From assembly GCA_964412845.1 (NCBI GenBank), contig CAYPQM010000049.1:1-39897 (forward strand): a stretch of DNA of 39,897 bases, written 5' to 3'. Shown here piece after piece: positions 16,739-28,792 of the stretch. The stretch's first letter is position 1, and each line of letters opens with the position of its first letter. The stretch comes from JAWWPY01 sp964412845 (GTDB lineage: Bacteria; Actinomycetota; Actinomycetes; Streptosporangiales; Streptosporangiaceae). Position numbers and translations under genes: made by a program. The notes beneath the pieces are model-generated. The model ran no database searches and was not told the DNA's origin. It saw nothing but the letters and a program-made list of their open reading frames with translations.

Positions 16739-17761
16739 GTGACACAGTCAGAGAAACCTGACTCCTCGGGATCGACCCGCCTGGGGCACCTGTCCCAGCC
16801 GGTGATCGCCGGGATGCTGGACGCTGCCGTGCTGGCGCCGTCGATGCACAACACCCAGCCCTGGCGGTTCCGCGTGCTGCCCGACGCGGACGCCATTGAG
16901 CTGCTGGCCGACCGGGCGCGGCAGTTGCGGCACAGCGATCCGGGCGGTCGCGCCCTGCACATCGCCTGCGGCGCCGCCTTGTTCAACATGCGGCTGGCCG
17001 CCAGCGTCGCGGGCCGCCAGCCGGTAGTCATGCTCCTGCCCGATCCTGACCAGCCGTTGCTGCTGGCCACCATCCGCCTCGCCGGGCCCTGCAGTGCCCC
17101 GCAGGCCGAGCGTGACCTGCACGCGGTCATAGCCGCCCGGCACACCAACCGCCGCCCCTTCAGCCGCCGCGCGGTCCCGCCCGGCGTGCTCGCCGAACTC
17201 ACCGAAGCCGCACAGCTCGAAGGCGCCATCTTGCACGTGCCCGGCCACCATGAGACTTTCCGGCTGCTTGAGCTGATCCAGGAAGCCGAACGCGCGCAGA
17301 CGGCTGACCCTGGCTACCGCGCTGAGCTGGCTCAGTGGGCGGGCGGTGACCGTGATCGTGAGGGCATACCGGACAACGTGCTCGGCTCCCGCTCCCCCGA
17401 AGGTCCCACGCCGGTCCGCGATTTCGCGCCCGGGGGGCGCGGGGCGCCCAGCTACGAATGGTTCGAGGAAACCCCGCAGCTCGCCGTGCTGTCCATGCGC
17501 TCCAACGGGCGGGCGGACTGGCTGCGGGCCGGGCAGGCCCTGCAGCGGACGCTGCTGGCGGCCACCAATCGCGGGATCTCCGCGACCCCGCTCACCCAGC
17601 CGCTGGAGACTGGCGACGCCTGGCTGGTCCGCGACCCGGGGTCGCCGAGCGAGCAGCCGCAGATGATCCTGCGGATCGGCTACGGCCTGCCCGTGCCACC
17701 CACTCCCCGCCGTCCGGTCTCCGAGGTCCTTGATGAGCCACCGCCGGGCAGTGATCCTTAG
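16739..17761 (+). CDS. Acg-type nitroreductase-like flavoprotein
   Basis: A 340-residue protein with the opening AGMLDAAVLAPSMHNTQPWRFRVLPDADAIELLADRARQLRHSDPGGRALHIACGAALFNMRLA. This is diagnostic of the Acg/Rv2032-Rv3131 family, double-length degenerate nitroreductases that bind FMN in a closed pocket. Mid-protein ARHTNRRPFSRRAVP and C-terminal QALQRTLLAATNRGISATPLTQPLE also fit. In Mycobacterium tuberculosis this family belongs to the DosR regulon. The GTG at 16739 is chosen because similarity starts there; the frame is open a further 1.3 kb upstream, antisense to gap, which is not coding. A DosR-like box lies 79 nt upstream. Confidence 0.87.
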   Translation: MTQSEKPDSSGSTRLGHLSQPVIAGMLDAAVLAPSMHNTQPWRFRVLPDADAIELLADRARQLRHSDPGGRALHIACGAALFNMRLAASVAGRQPVVMLLPDPDQPLLLATIRLAGPCSAPQAERDLHAVIAARHTNRRPFSRRAVPPGVLAELTEAAQLEGAILHVPGHHETFRLLELIQEAERAQTADPGYRAELAQWAGGDRDREGIPDNVLGSRSPEGPTPVRDFAPGGRGAPSYEWFEETPQLAVLSMRSNGRADWLRAGQALQRTLLAATNRGISATPLTQPLETGDAWLVRDPGSPSEQPQMILRIGYGLPVPPTPRRPVSEVLDEPPPGSDP

Positions 17762-17764
17762 CCA

Positions 17765-17778
17765 GGGCCCTTCGTCCC
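17765..17778 (-). promoter_or_regulatory. DosR/DevR-like box 1 upstream of hydB
   Basis: The minus strand reads GGGACGAAGGGCCC, a perfect fit to GGGACNNNNGGCCC. It begins 4 nt after the nitroreductase stop and precedes the hydrogenase operon. Confidence 0.62.
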
Positions 17779-17812
17779 TACCGGCGGCCCACCAGGTACA
17801 GCCAGCATGGAA

Positions 17813-17826
17813 GGGACACCAGGCCG
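17813..17826 (+). promoter_or_regulatory. DosR/DevR-like box 2 upstream of hydB
   Basis: GGGACACCAGGCCG fits GGGACNNNNGGCCC except in the last base. It lies 48 nt downstream of box 1. It overlaps the first possible GTG of hydB, favouring a later start codon for that gene. Confidence 0.5.
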
Positions 17827-17858
17827 TGACAGTCACGCGGGAGGCGGAGGACCAGGCC

Positions 17859-19031
17859 GTGGACGATGCGACTGCGCCGGGCGGCGCGCTGGTGATGGAG
17901 GCGGCGGCCCTGGCTCACCTGTTCTCGGCGCTGCGCGACGCGGGTTACCGGGTGATCGGCCCTACGGTGCGCGGCGGCGCGATCACCCTGGCCGAACTTG
18001 ATTCTGCTGACGAGCTTCCGTTTGGCTGGGGGGTCGAATTGGCGCCCGGCGGCTACCGGCTCCGGCAGCGCTCCGACACAGCCGCGTTCGCTCATTCAGC
18101 CGGCCCGCAGTCATGGAAGCAGTACCTGCATCCGCCGCGCGAGAAGGTATGGTCCGCGCACCGCACCGAGGACGGCTTCGAGTTCGACGCCGCCGACGAG
18201 CATCCGGACCGGCTCGCGTTCGTCGGGGTGCGCCCCTGCGACTTGCGCGCGATCCAGATCCAGGACCAGGTGCTCGGCCGGGGCCAGGCGGCGGATTCGC
18301 GGTACGCGGCGCGCCGCGCGGGCGTGTTCATCATCACGGTGAACTGCACCGAGCCGGGCGAAACCTGCTTCTGCACCTCGATGGGCACCGGGCCGCAGGC
18401 CGGGCCGGGCTACGACCTGTCCCTGACCGAGCTGGCCGACCAGGACGGGCACCGCTTCCTGATCGACGTCGGCTCGCCGGCCGGCCGGGACATGCTCGCC
18501 GGCGTGCCGGCCACCGCCGCCGACGACGCGGTCACTGGCCGCGGGCGGTCGGCGGTCGCCGCGGCGGCGGGCATGATGGGCCGGTCAATGCCCGCCGGCG
18601 GCCTGCGCGAGCTGATGGCAGGCAGCGAGAACGCCGCGCGCTGGGATGATGTCGCGTCCCGCTGCCTGTCCTGCGGAAACTGCACCATGGCCTGCCCGAC
18701 CTGCTTCTGCAGCACCGTCGAGGACGAGACCGACCTGCGCGGCGACCATGCCGAGCGCTGGCAGCTCTGGGACTCCTGCTTCGATCTCGACTTCTCCTAC
18801 CTGCATGGCGGCCCGGTGCGGTCCTCGCCGCGCAGCCGCTACCGGCAGTGGCTCACCCACAAACTCGGCACCTGGCACGACCAGTTCGGCAGCTCGGGCT
18901 GCGTCGGCTGCGGGCGGTGCATCGTCTGGTGCCCGGTCGGCATCGACCTGACCGAGGAGGTAGCCGCGCTCCGCGCCGAAGCGGCGCCGGACGGCTCAGA
19001 TCAGAGCATGGCAGCAGGTGCCGACGGATGA
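17859..19031 (+). CDS. hydB: [NiFe] hydrogenase (group 3b type) beta subunit, 4Fe-4S dicluster protein
   Basis: Resembles the HydB/sulfhydrogenase beta chain, which passes electrons between the flavin subunit and the NiFe dimer. The N-terminal domain carries GYRVIGPTVRGGAI, WKQYLHPPREKVW and LAFVGVRPCDLRAIQIQD, typical of the family. The C-terminal half has two clusters: CLSCGNCTMACPTCFC and CVGCGRCIVWCPVGID. About 390 residues, a little above usual length. The start is uncertain: GTG 17859 follows GGAGGA with good spacing, GTG 17826 overlaps a DosR-like box, and ATG 17895 is also possible. It is the first gene of a four-gene operon joined by ATGA overlaps or 1-nt gaps. Confidence 0.88.
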   Translation: MDDATAPGGALVMEAAALAHLFSALRDAGYRVIGPTVRGGAITLAELDSADELPFGWGVELAPGGYRLRQRSDTAAFAHSAGPQSWKQYLHPPREKVWSAHRTEDGFEFDAADEHPDRLAFVGVRPCDLRAIQIQDQVLGRGQAADSRYAARRAGVFIITVNCTEPGETCFCTSMGTGPQAGPGYDLSLTELADQDGHRFLIDVGSPAGRDMLAGVPATAADDAVTGRGRSAVAAAAGMMGRSMPAGGLRELMAGSENAARWDDVASRCLSCGNCTMACPTCFCSTVEDETDLRGDHAERWQLWDSCFDLDFSYLHGGPVRSSPRSRYRQWLTHKLGTWHDQFGSSGCVGCGRCIVWCPVGIDLTEEVAALRAEAAPDGSDQSMAAGADG

Positions 19032-19510
19032 CCGATGTCGCACCTGCGCTGCTGGCCAAGCACGCTTTCCTGCACGGATTGCCCGCTCCGCAGGTAGCCG
19101 CGCTCGCCCGGGCCACCCGCCAGATCTGGGTCCCCGCGGGGCACCGGTTCTTCGAGGAAGGCGGCCGGGCCGGGCAGCTCTGGCTGATCACCGCCGGCCA
19201 CGTCGCGCTGGATATTCAGGTGCCGGGGCGGGCGCGGCTCATCGTCGAGACCATCGGCGAAGGTGACGTGATGGGCCTGTCCTGGGTGTCCGCGCCGCAG
19301 GAGTGGCAGTTCGGCGCCGAGGCCATCCAGCCCACCACCGCGTTCGAGCTGGACACCGCCGCGCTCACCGCGCTCTGCGAGAGCGATCCGGTACTCGGTT
19401 ACCAGATCACCCGGCGGCTGATCGCGGTGGCGGTGCGGCGGCTGCAAGCGACCCGGATCCGGCTGCTCGACCTGTACTCGGCGCCCAGCCAGAATCCGGT
19501 GGCGCCATGA
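19028..19510 (+). CDS. Cyclic nucleotide-binding domain protein in hydrogenase operon
   Basis: A 160-residue protein consisting essentially of one CRP-type cyclic nucleotide-binding domain. Conserved turns are ARATRQIWVPAGHRFFEEGGRAGQLWLITAGHVAL and VETIGEGDVMGLSWV, with an alternating beta-roll pattern and a C-terminal helix (DPVLGYQITRRLIAVAVRRLQATRIRLLDLY). There is no helix-turn-helix, so it is not a transcription factor. It overlaps hydB and hydG by 4 nt (ATGA) on each side, implying translational coupling and a role with the enzyme, perhaps as a regulatory subunit (inference). The phosphate-cassette Arg of true cAMP binders is not evident at its usual place. Confidence 0.85.
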   Translation: MTDVAPALLAKHAFLHGLPAPQVAALARATRQIWVPAGHRFFEEGGRAGQLWLITAGHVALDIQVPGRARLIVETIGEGDVMGLSWVSAPQEWQFGAEAIQPTTAFELDTAALTALCESDPVLGYQITRRLIAVAVRRLQATRIRLLDLYSAPSQNPVAP

Positions 19511-20325
19511 GCCAGCAGGTGATGCCCGCCAGGTACCGGGTCATCTCGTCCCATGGCGAGACCCATGACACGGTGACGCTCGCCCTGCAGCCGGTGGGCC
19601 AGCCCATCCCGGCCTACCAGCCGGGGCAGTTCACCATGCTGTACGCCTTCGGCATCGGTGAGGTGCCGATCTCGATCAGCGGCTCCCCGGCCGGCCGCGA
19701 CCTGGTCCAGACCATCCGCTCGGTGGGCGCGGTGACCAGGGCACTGTGCGCGGCCGGACCGGGGCAGATGATCGGCGTGCGCGGGCCGTACGGCACGAGC
19801 TGGGACGTGGCCGAGGCCGCCGGGCAGGACGTCCTCCTGGTCGCCGGGGGGATCGGCCTCGCGCCGCTGCGCCCGGCCCTGCTGGCGATGCTCGAGGCCC
19901 GCCCGATGTACCGCCGGATCACGGTGCTGATCGGGGCCAGGTCCCCCGAGGAGCTGGTGTTCGCCAGCGAGCTGGACGGCTGGCGGGCTCGCGATGTGCG
20001 CGTGCACGTCACCGTGGACCGGGCGACGGCCGGCTGGCCGGGCCACGTTGGCGTGGTCACCCAGCTGATCGACCGGGCGGACATCGACCCGGCGGCGACC
20101 CGGGCGCTGCTCTGCGGCCCGGAGGTGATGATCCGGCTCGCCGCCCGCGCCCTGTGCGCCCGCGGTGTCGGGCCTGAGCGCATCCGGGTCTCGCTGGAGC
20201 GCAATATGCGGTGCGGCATCGCCGAGTGCGGCCATTGCCAGCTCGGCCCGCTGCTGCTGTGCCGGGATGGCCCCGTCATCAGCTATCAGCGGGCGGCACC
20301 GCTGCTCGCGGTACAGGAGCTGTGA
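19507..20325 (+). CDS. hydG: Hydrogenase gamma subunit, FAD/NAD(P)-binding with 2Fe-2S
   Basis: A 272-residue ferredoxin-NADP reductase-like protein, the flavin entry point of group 3b hydrogenases (HydG of the sulfhydrogenase type, not the [FeFe] maturase of the same name). The FAD domain has YQPGQFTMLYAFGIGEVPISIS, the NAD(P) domain has LLVAGGIGLAPLRPALLAM and the C-terminus has a 2Fe-2S motif, MRCGIAECGHCQLGPLLLC. These are also the features of PyrK-type proteins, but the neighbours settle its role. It overlaps the previous gene by ATGA and is one base from the next. Confidence 0.9.
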   Translation: MSQQVMPARYRVISSHGETHDTVTLALQPVGQPIPAYQPGQFTMLYAFGIGEVPISISGSPAGRDLVQTIRSVGAVTRALCAAGPGQMIGVRGPYGTSWDVAEAAGQDVLLVAGGIGLAPLRPALLAMLEARPMYRRITVLIGARSPEELVFASELDGWRARDVRVHVTVDRATAGWPGHVGVVTQLIDRADIDPAATRALLCGPEVMIRLAARALCARGVGPERIRVSLERNMRCGIAECGHCQLGPLLLCRDGPVISYQRAAPLLAVQEL

Positions 20326-20326
20326 G

Positions 20327-21112
20327 ATGACCCGCCCGAAGCTCGCGGTGTGGAAACTGGCGTCCTGCGACGGCTGCCAGCTCACCTTGCTCGACTGCCA
20401 GGATGAGCTGCTCGCGCTGGCCGCGGAGGTGGACATCGCGCACTTCACCGAGGCGTCGAGCGCGGTGGCGGACGGCCCGTACGACGTCTCGCTGGTCGAG
20501 GGATCGGTGACCACCCCCGAGGACGCGGCCCACATCCAGGAGATCCGCGACCAGTCACGGACCCTCATCACCATCGGGGCGTGCGCCACCGCCGGCGGCA
20601 TCCAGGCGCTCCGCAACTTCGCTGACGTCACCGAGTTCGCCGCCGTCGTCTACGCCCGGCCCGACTACGTGCAGACCCTGGCCACGTCCACGCCGATCGC
20701 GGAGCACGTCCCGGTCGACTTCGAGCTGCGCGGCTGCCCGATCGACAAGCGCCAGCTCCTCGAGCTGCTGTCCGCGCTGCTGACCGGCCGTAAACCCCGG
20801 CTCCCCGCGCACAGCGTGTGCTACGAGTGCAAGCGCCGCGGCAACACCTGCGTCATGGTGGCCCACGGCACCCCGTGCCTCGGGCCGGTGACGCAAGCCG
20901 GGTGCGGCGCCATCTGCCCCGCGTACGACCGTGGCTGCTACGGCTGTTTCGGGCCGGTTCCCGCGCCGAATACCGGTTCGCTCATCCCCCAGCTGCGGCA
21001 GCTCGGCATGACTGAGGACGGCGTCGACCGGATCTTCTCGACGTTCAACGTGGCCGCGCCGGGCTTCTCCGCGGTCAGCCGACGGCCAGATCGCGGAGAA
21101 CAGCCGAGGTGA
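20327..21112 (+). CDS. hydD: [NiFe] hydrogenase small subunit (group 3b type)
   Basis: A 261-residue small (delta) subunit. The proximal 4Fe-4S ligands begin with KLASCDGCQLTLLDC (Cys14, Cys17), continue with TIGACATAGGI and RGCPIDK, and the C-terminal region CYECKRRGNTCVMVAHGTPCLGPVTQAGCGAICPAYDRGCYGCFGP binds further clusters. There is no Tat signal, so it is cytoplasmic, as expected for group 3. It starts 1 nt after hydG. Its last 38 nt overlap the 3' end of the maturation protease gene on the other strand, an unusual tail-to-tail overlap. Its partner large subunit lies convergently at 21560-22861. Confidence 0.92.
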   Translation: MTRPKLAVWKLASCDGCQLTLLDCQDELLALAAEVDIAHFTEASSAVADGPYDVSLVEGSVTTPEDAAHIQEIRDQSRTLITIGACATAGGIQALRNFADVTEFAAVVYARPDYVQTLATSTPIAEHVPVDFELRGCPIDKRQLLELLSALLTGRKPRLPAHSVCYECKRRGNTCVMVAHGTPCLGPVTQAGCGAICPAYDRGCYGCFGPVPAPNTGSLIPQLRQLGMTEDGVDRIFSTFNVAAPGFSAVSRRPDRGEQPR

Positions 21113-21563
21113 TGGCGTCAGCGGCGGCCGCGACGGCCGGGGTCAGGCCGACGCCCTGGGAAAGGTCGGCCGCCTCGACCGCATGAATGATCAGGCGGTC
21201 CGGCATCCGGTCGAGCACCTGCGCCAGGCCGATCGCCTCGCTCAGCCCGAGGCCGTGTGAGCTGACCGGCCTGACCTCGGGGGCATCGGCCCGGTCCAGG
21301 ATGATCCGGTGCAGCCGGCCAGGGACCGGCGGATCAGCCCGGACCGCGTCCACCACGATCGCCAGCGACGCGCCGGCCCATGCCTCGATCATCCGGGCCG
21401 GCTCGCCATCGCTGAGCACCAGCCGCACGGACCGTGCCGCCTGACCGGACAGCCGGCTCAGCACCACGGGGCCGACGCCGTCGTCGCGCCGGAACTCATT
21501 GCCGACGCCGATGACCACGACGTGGCCGCCGGCCCGGCCGGGCCGCTGCCGGGGTTCCGTCAT
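21075..21563 (-). CDS. Hydrogenase maturation protease
   Basis: This 162-residue endopeptidase of the HyaD/HycI family removes the C-terminal extension of the NiFe large subunit after nickel insertion. It opens VVVIGVGNEFRRDDGVGPVVLSRL (Asn and Asp of the Ni-sensing site), then ADLS-type core VVDAVRADPPVPGRLH and SSHGLGLSEAIGLAQVLDRMPDRLIIHAVE, the characteristic SSH(G/D) helix. The start ATG at 21563 overlaps the hydA stop (ATGA). Its target, the large subunit immediately upstream, carries the expected cleavable tail. Its stop codon lies inside the convergent hydD. Confidence 0.92.
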   Translation of the reverse strand: MTEPRQRPGRAGGHVVVIGVGNEFRRDDGVGPVVLSRLSGQAARSVRLVLSDGEPARMIEAWAGASLAIVVDAVRADPPVPGRLHRIILDRADAPEVRPVSSHGLGLSEAIGLAQVLDRMPDRLIIHAVEAADLSQGVGLTPAVAAAADAITSAVLRDLAVG

Positions 21564-22861
21564 CCCCGCACCATCTGCAGGCTGAGGAAGTGCGTCGAGC
21601 AGGAGATGCACGGATCGTAGTTGCGGATCGCCTGCTCGCACTCATGGGTCAGCCGCTCGTCGTCGAAGTCGAGCCGGGCCTGCACGAAGCCGCGTAGATC
21701 ATCCTGGATGGCGGCCTGGTTCTGGGACGTCGGCGGCACGATGCGGGCACCGCGCACGGCCCCGGCCGCATCGAGATCGTATCGCTGGTAGAGCACCCCG
21801 CGGGGGGCCTCGGTCACGCCGTGCCCGGTCCCGGCGCGCGGCTCGGCTTCGCAGAATGGCCGGTCGGGCTGCTGATAGGCGCCGATCAGCCGGAGCGCTT
21901 CCTCGACCGCGCAGACGATCTCCACCGCGCGGACGATGATGCTCTTGAACGGGTTGCGGCAGCCCGGCCCGAGCCCGGCCTCGCGGGCGGCCTGGGCCGC
22001 CACCGGCGGCAGCCACCTCGAGTTCAGGGTGTACCGGGCCAGCGGCCCGGTCAGGTAGCTGCCGTCATGGCCGGCCAGCCGGGCATGCAGCGCGGTGGAA
22101 TGCGGCACCTGTTCCTCGATCACGTGCCGCTCGAAATCAGCCGCGGTGAACTCCAGCCCGCCACTGCTGGCCAGCGTGCCCCGCTCGATCGGGTAGACGC
22201 CCGGCTCCCGCAGCGCGAGCAGCTCGTGCTCGCAGGTGAAGTCCGGGAAGTCGAAGCCGGCCACCCAGCGCACGGTGTCCAGGGCCAGGTCCAGGGCCGC
22301 CCGTAGCTGCTCAGCCAGCGGCACGAGCTCGCGGGCGGACGGCACCCGGTAGAAGCCGCCGATGCGCACGTTGACCGGATGAATCGACCGGCCGCCAAGC
22401 AATTCCATGATCGCATTTCCGGCCTTCCGGAGCGAAAGTCCGCGCTCCACGATGTCCCGGTGGTCACGGGCCAGCTCCACGGCGCCCGGGTAGCCCAGGA
22501 AATCGGGCGCGTGCAGCATGTAGATGTGCAGCGCGTGGCTCGCGATCCACTCGCCGCAATACAGCAGCCGCCGCAGGTCCGCGAGCGGGCCAGGCACGAT
22601 CACCCCGCACACCGCCTCGATCGCCTGGCAGGCACTCGTCTGATATGCGACCGGGCATATCCCGCAGATCCGTGCGGTAATGTCCGGTGGCTCGGTATAG
22701 GAACGGCCGCGCAGGAACGCCTCGAAGAATCGCGGCGGCTCATAGATGTCGAGGCGGACCTCCTCGACCTGCCCGGCACTGACCCGGACATACATCGAGC
22801 CACCGCCCTCGACCCGGGCAATCCCGGCGGCTGAGAGCGTGCGATCGCCCTTATGCGTCAT
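21560..22861 (-). CDS. hydA: [NiFe] hydrogenase large subunit (group 3b type)
   Basis: This 433-residue catalytic subunit binds the NiFe(CN)2CO centre. The N-terminal L1 motif ARICGICPVAY (Cys66, Cys69) and C-terminal L2 motif DPCISCSTH (Cys418, Cys421, His424) are both intact, followed by a nine-residue tail FLSLQMVRG that a protease would remove after His. Motif style and length fit group 3 (cytoplasmic, NAD(P)-linked) enzymes. The start ATG at 22861 follows GAGGTGG; an in-frame GTG at 22867 is possible. It is on the opposite strand from hydB-hydG-hydD, convergent to them, in an operon with its protease. A DosR-like box lies about 100 nt upstream. Confidence 0.93.
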   Translation of the reverse strand: MTHKGDRTLSAAGIARVEGGGSMYVRVSAGQVEEVRLDIYEPPRFFEAFLRGRSYTEPPDITARICGICPVAYQTSACQAIEAVCGVIVPGPLADLRRLLYCGEWIASHALHIYMLHAPDFLGYPGAVELARDHRDIVERGLSLRKAGNAIMELLGGRSIHPVNVRIGGFYRVPSARELVPLAEQLRAALDLALDTVRWVAGFDFPDFTCEHELLALREPGVYPIERGTLASSGGLEFTAADFERHVIEEQVPHSTALHARLAGHDGSYLTGPLARYTLNSRWLPPVAAQAAREAGLGPGCRNPFKSIIVRAVEIVCAVEEALRLIGAYQQPDRPFCEAEPRAGTGHGVTEAPRGVLYQRYDLDAAGAVRGARIVPPTSQNQAAIQDDLRGFVQARLDFDDERLTHECEQAIRNYDPCISCSTHFLSLQMVRG

Positions 22862-22960
22862 GACCACCTCGCCAGCCTGCGGCGGCCGGTTGCGTCGGGC
22901 CGCCCGTTCCGGTAGCTACCTTCCCCCATGCAGGCTGCCAGCCGCACGGGATGGCAGCTA

Positions 22961-22974
22961 GGGACCAACGGCCC
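22961..22974 (+). promoter_or_regulatory. DosR/DevR-like box between hydA and usp
   Basis: GGGACCAACGGCCC is a perfect match to GGGACNNNNGGCCC. It lies about 100 nt from the starts of both the divergent hydA and usp genes and could serve both. Confidence 0.65.
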
Positions 22975-23079
22975 ATGGCCGGTGATCAACGCCCTTGCCG
23001 GGGCGTGGCCGCGGCAGCGATGCTGGAACCGAGAGTCCGGCTGGCGCTGGTGTAGCGCCCCGGAAGTAAGGAGCAGGCT

Positions 23080-23517
23080 ATGCGTGGGATTGTGGTCGGC
23101 GTCGATGGCTCAGAAAACTCCCATAGCGCACTCGAATGGGCAGTGAGAGAGGCTGCGCTCACCCATGCCCCGCTCACCGTGCTTACTGTGCATCAAGTGG
23201 CGGCCAGCCACTGGACCGGCAGCCCGGTCATCTACCCGGCCGACCAGCCCGAGGTGGAGACGTCCCGCACACTGGCTGATGAAGCGGTGCGGAAGGCAAC
23301 CAGCCAGCTTGGTGAGGCACAGCCGTCCGCTGTCACGGTGCAGGCGGTCAGCGGCCTGCCGGCCATGGAACTGGTCAACGCCTCGCGCGACGCTGACCTT
23401 GTCGTTGTCGGCTCACCGGGCGGCGGCGGTTTCGCTAGCCTGCTGATGGGCTCGGTCAGCAACCAGGTCGTGCATCACGCGGCGTGCCCAGTTGTGGTCG
23501 TGCCAAGCCATCGGTAA
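23080..23517 (+). CDS. Universal stress protein (UspA family)
   Basis: A 145-residue single-domain USP: MRGIVVGVDGSENSHSALEWAVREA at the N-terminus and ADLVVVGSPGGGGFASLLMGSVSNQVVHHAACPVVVV at the C-terminus. The ATP signature G-2x-G-9x-G-S is kept in slightly altered form (GSPGGGGFASLLMGSVS). AAGGAGCAGGCT precedes the ATG. It is the second USP in the window. It is divergent from hydA around a DosR-like box and upstream of the PFOR operon, consistent with a hypoxia regulon member. Confidence 0.92.
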   Translation: MRGIVVGVDGSENSHSALEWAVREAALTHAPLTVLTVHQVAASHWTGSPVIYPADQPEVETSRTLADEAVRKATSQLGEAQPSAVTVQAVSGLPAMELVNASRDADLVVVGSPGGGGFASLLMGSVSNQVVHHAACPVVVVPSHR

Positions 23518-23532
23518 CCGCAGCAAGACGTC

Positions 23533-23546
23533 CGGACTGACGGCCC
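23533..23546 (+). promoter_or_regulatory. DosR/DevR-like box upstream of the PFOR operon
   Basis: CGGACTGACGGCCC differs from GGGACNNNNGGCCC only in the first base. It is centred about 50 nt upstream of the ATG at 23589, a suitable distance for an activator overlapping the -35 region of a short-leader promoter. Confidence 0.55.
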
Positions 23547-23588
23547 GCTAGCTACCAGGAGCGCACGAATGCCTGTCCAGATTCCAGC

Positions 23589-25222
23589 ATGAGCGGGCCG
23601 CCGCGGGACGTCACCCCGCTGCCGGACCTGCTGCACGGACATGCCCGTTCCGGGCCGATCCGGGAGCAGCGTCCCGTGTACCTGGACCTGCTGCCGCCGT
23701 GTAACGCTGGCTGCCCGGCCGGCGAGAACATCCAGGCCTGGCTGGCGCACGCTGAGGTCGGCCACTACGAGCAGGCCTGGCGTCAGCTCGTGGCCGACAA
23801 CCCGCTGGCGGCGGTCCACGGACGGGTCTGCTACCACCCCTGTGAGAGCGTCTGCAACCGGGCGAACCTGGACAGCGCCGTCTCGATCCACTCGGTCGAG
23901 CGGTTCCTGGGTGACCTGGCCCGGGAGCGGTCGTGGAGGTTCGATCCGCCGGCCGCCCGCAGCGGCAGGCGGGTGCTCGTCATCGGCGCCGGGCCGAGCG
24001 GGCTGTCGGCCGCCTACCATCTGGCCCGGCTTGGCCACGAGGTCGAGATCAGGGATGCGGGCGACCAGCCGGGCGGGATGATGCGTTATGGCATACCGGC
24101 CTACCGGCTGCCGCGCGACGTCCTGGACGCCGAACTGGACCGGATCGGCGGGATGGGTGTCCGGTTCACCGCCGGGCACAAAGTCGAGGACCTGGCCGCC
24201 GAGCGGGCCGACGGCGCCTTCGACGCGGTCTTCGTCGCGGTGGGCGCCCACCTGTCCAAGCGGGTGGACATTCCGGCCAAGGATGCCGCGCGGATCGTGG
24301 ATGCCGTGTCCTTCCTGCGCAGCGTCGCCTCAGGCGAGCGGCCGGTGATCGGGCGCCGGGTGGCGATCTACGGCGGCGGCAACACCGCGATGGACGCGGC
24401 CCGGGTCGCCCGGCGGCTGGGCGCGGACGACGCGCTGATCGTCTACCGGCGCACCCGGGCCCAGATGCCCGCGCACGAAGAAGAGGCGCAGGACGCCGAG
24501 CGGGAAGGGGTGCGGATCAACTGGCTGCGCACCATCACCGCCTTCGACGGGCCGGAGCTGACGGTCGAGACGATGGAACTGGACTCCAGCGGGTACCCGC
24601 AGCCGACCGGGCAGTTCGAGACGCTCGCCGCGGACACCGTCATCCTGGCCCTCGGCCAGCAGACCGACACCGCGTTCCTGCAGCAGGTGCCCGGGGTGGA
24701 GTTCGGCCGGGACGGCACCGTGCAGGTATCGCCGTCCATGATGACCGGCTGCCCCGGCGTGTTCGCGGGAGGAGACATGGTGCCCGCCGAACGGACGGTG
24801 ACCGTCGGGGTCGGCCACGGCAAGAAGGCCGCCCGGCACATCGACACGTGGCTGCGCGGCACGGCCCCGGCCAACCTGGCCAAGCACGAGGTCGCGTCGT
24901 TCGACATGCTCAACCTCTGGTATTTCGGCGACGCCGCACGCAGCCAGCAGCCAGAAGCCGAACCGGAGCAGCGCGTCTCGGGCTTCGCCGAGGTGGTCGG
25001 CGGCCTGTCCGAGCAGGAGGCGGCCTACGAGGCACGCCGCTGCCTGTCCTGCGGCAACTGCTGTGAATGTGACGGCTGCCTCGGCGCATGCCCGGAGGAC
25101 GCGGTCATCAAGCTGGGCCCCGGGCACCGCTACACGTTCGACTACGACCGCTGCACGGGCTGCGGGACGTGTTACGAGCAATGCCCGGTCCATTCGATCG
25201 AGATGGTCCCGGAGACTGACTG

Positions 25223-25223
<1 letters not shown>
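23589..25223 (+). CDS. GltD-like NAD(P)H oxidoreductase with C-terminal ferredoxin domain
   Basis: A 544-residue FAD/Fe-S enzyme of the glutamate synthase small subunit type, without a GltB partner. The N-terminal Fer4_20 domain has CNAGCPAGENIQAW and CYHPCESVCNR. The FAD site is VLVIGAGPSGLSAAYHLARLGH, the NADP site is VAIYGGGNTAMDAARVARRLGA, and the second FAD contact is GCPGVFAGGDMV. The last ~60 residues add two 4Fe-4S clusters (CLSCGNCCECDGCLGACP and CTGCGTCYEQCP). It probably moves electrons between NAD(P)H and ferredoxin for the adjacent PFOR (inference). Its stop overlaps the nifJ start (TGATG), suggesting coupled translation. Confidence 0.88.
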
Positions 25224-28791
<3,568 letters not shown>

Positions 28792-28792
<1 letters not shown>

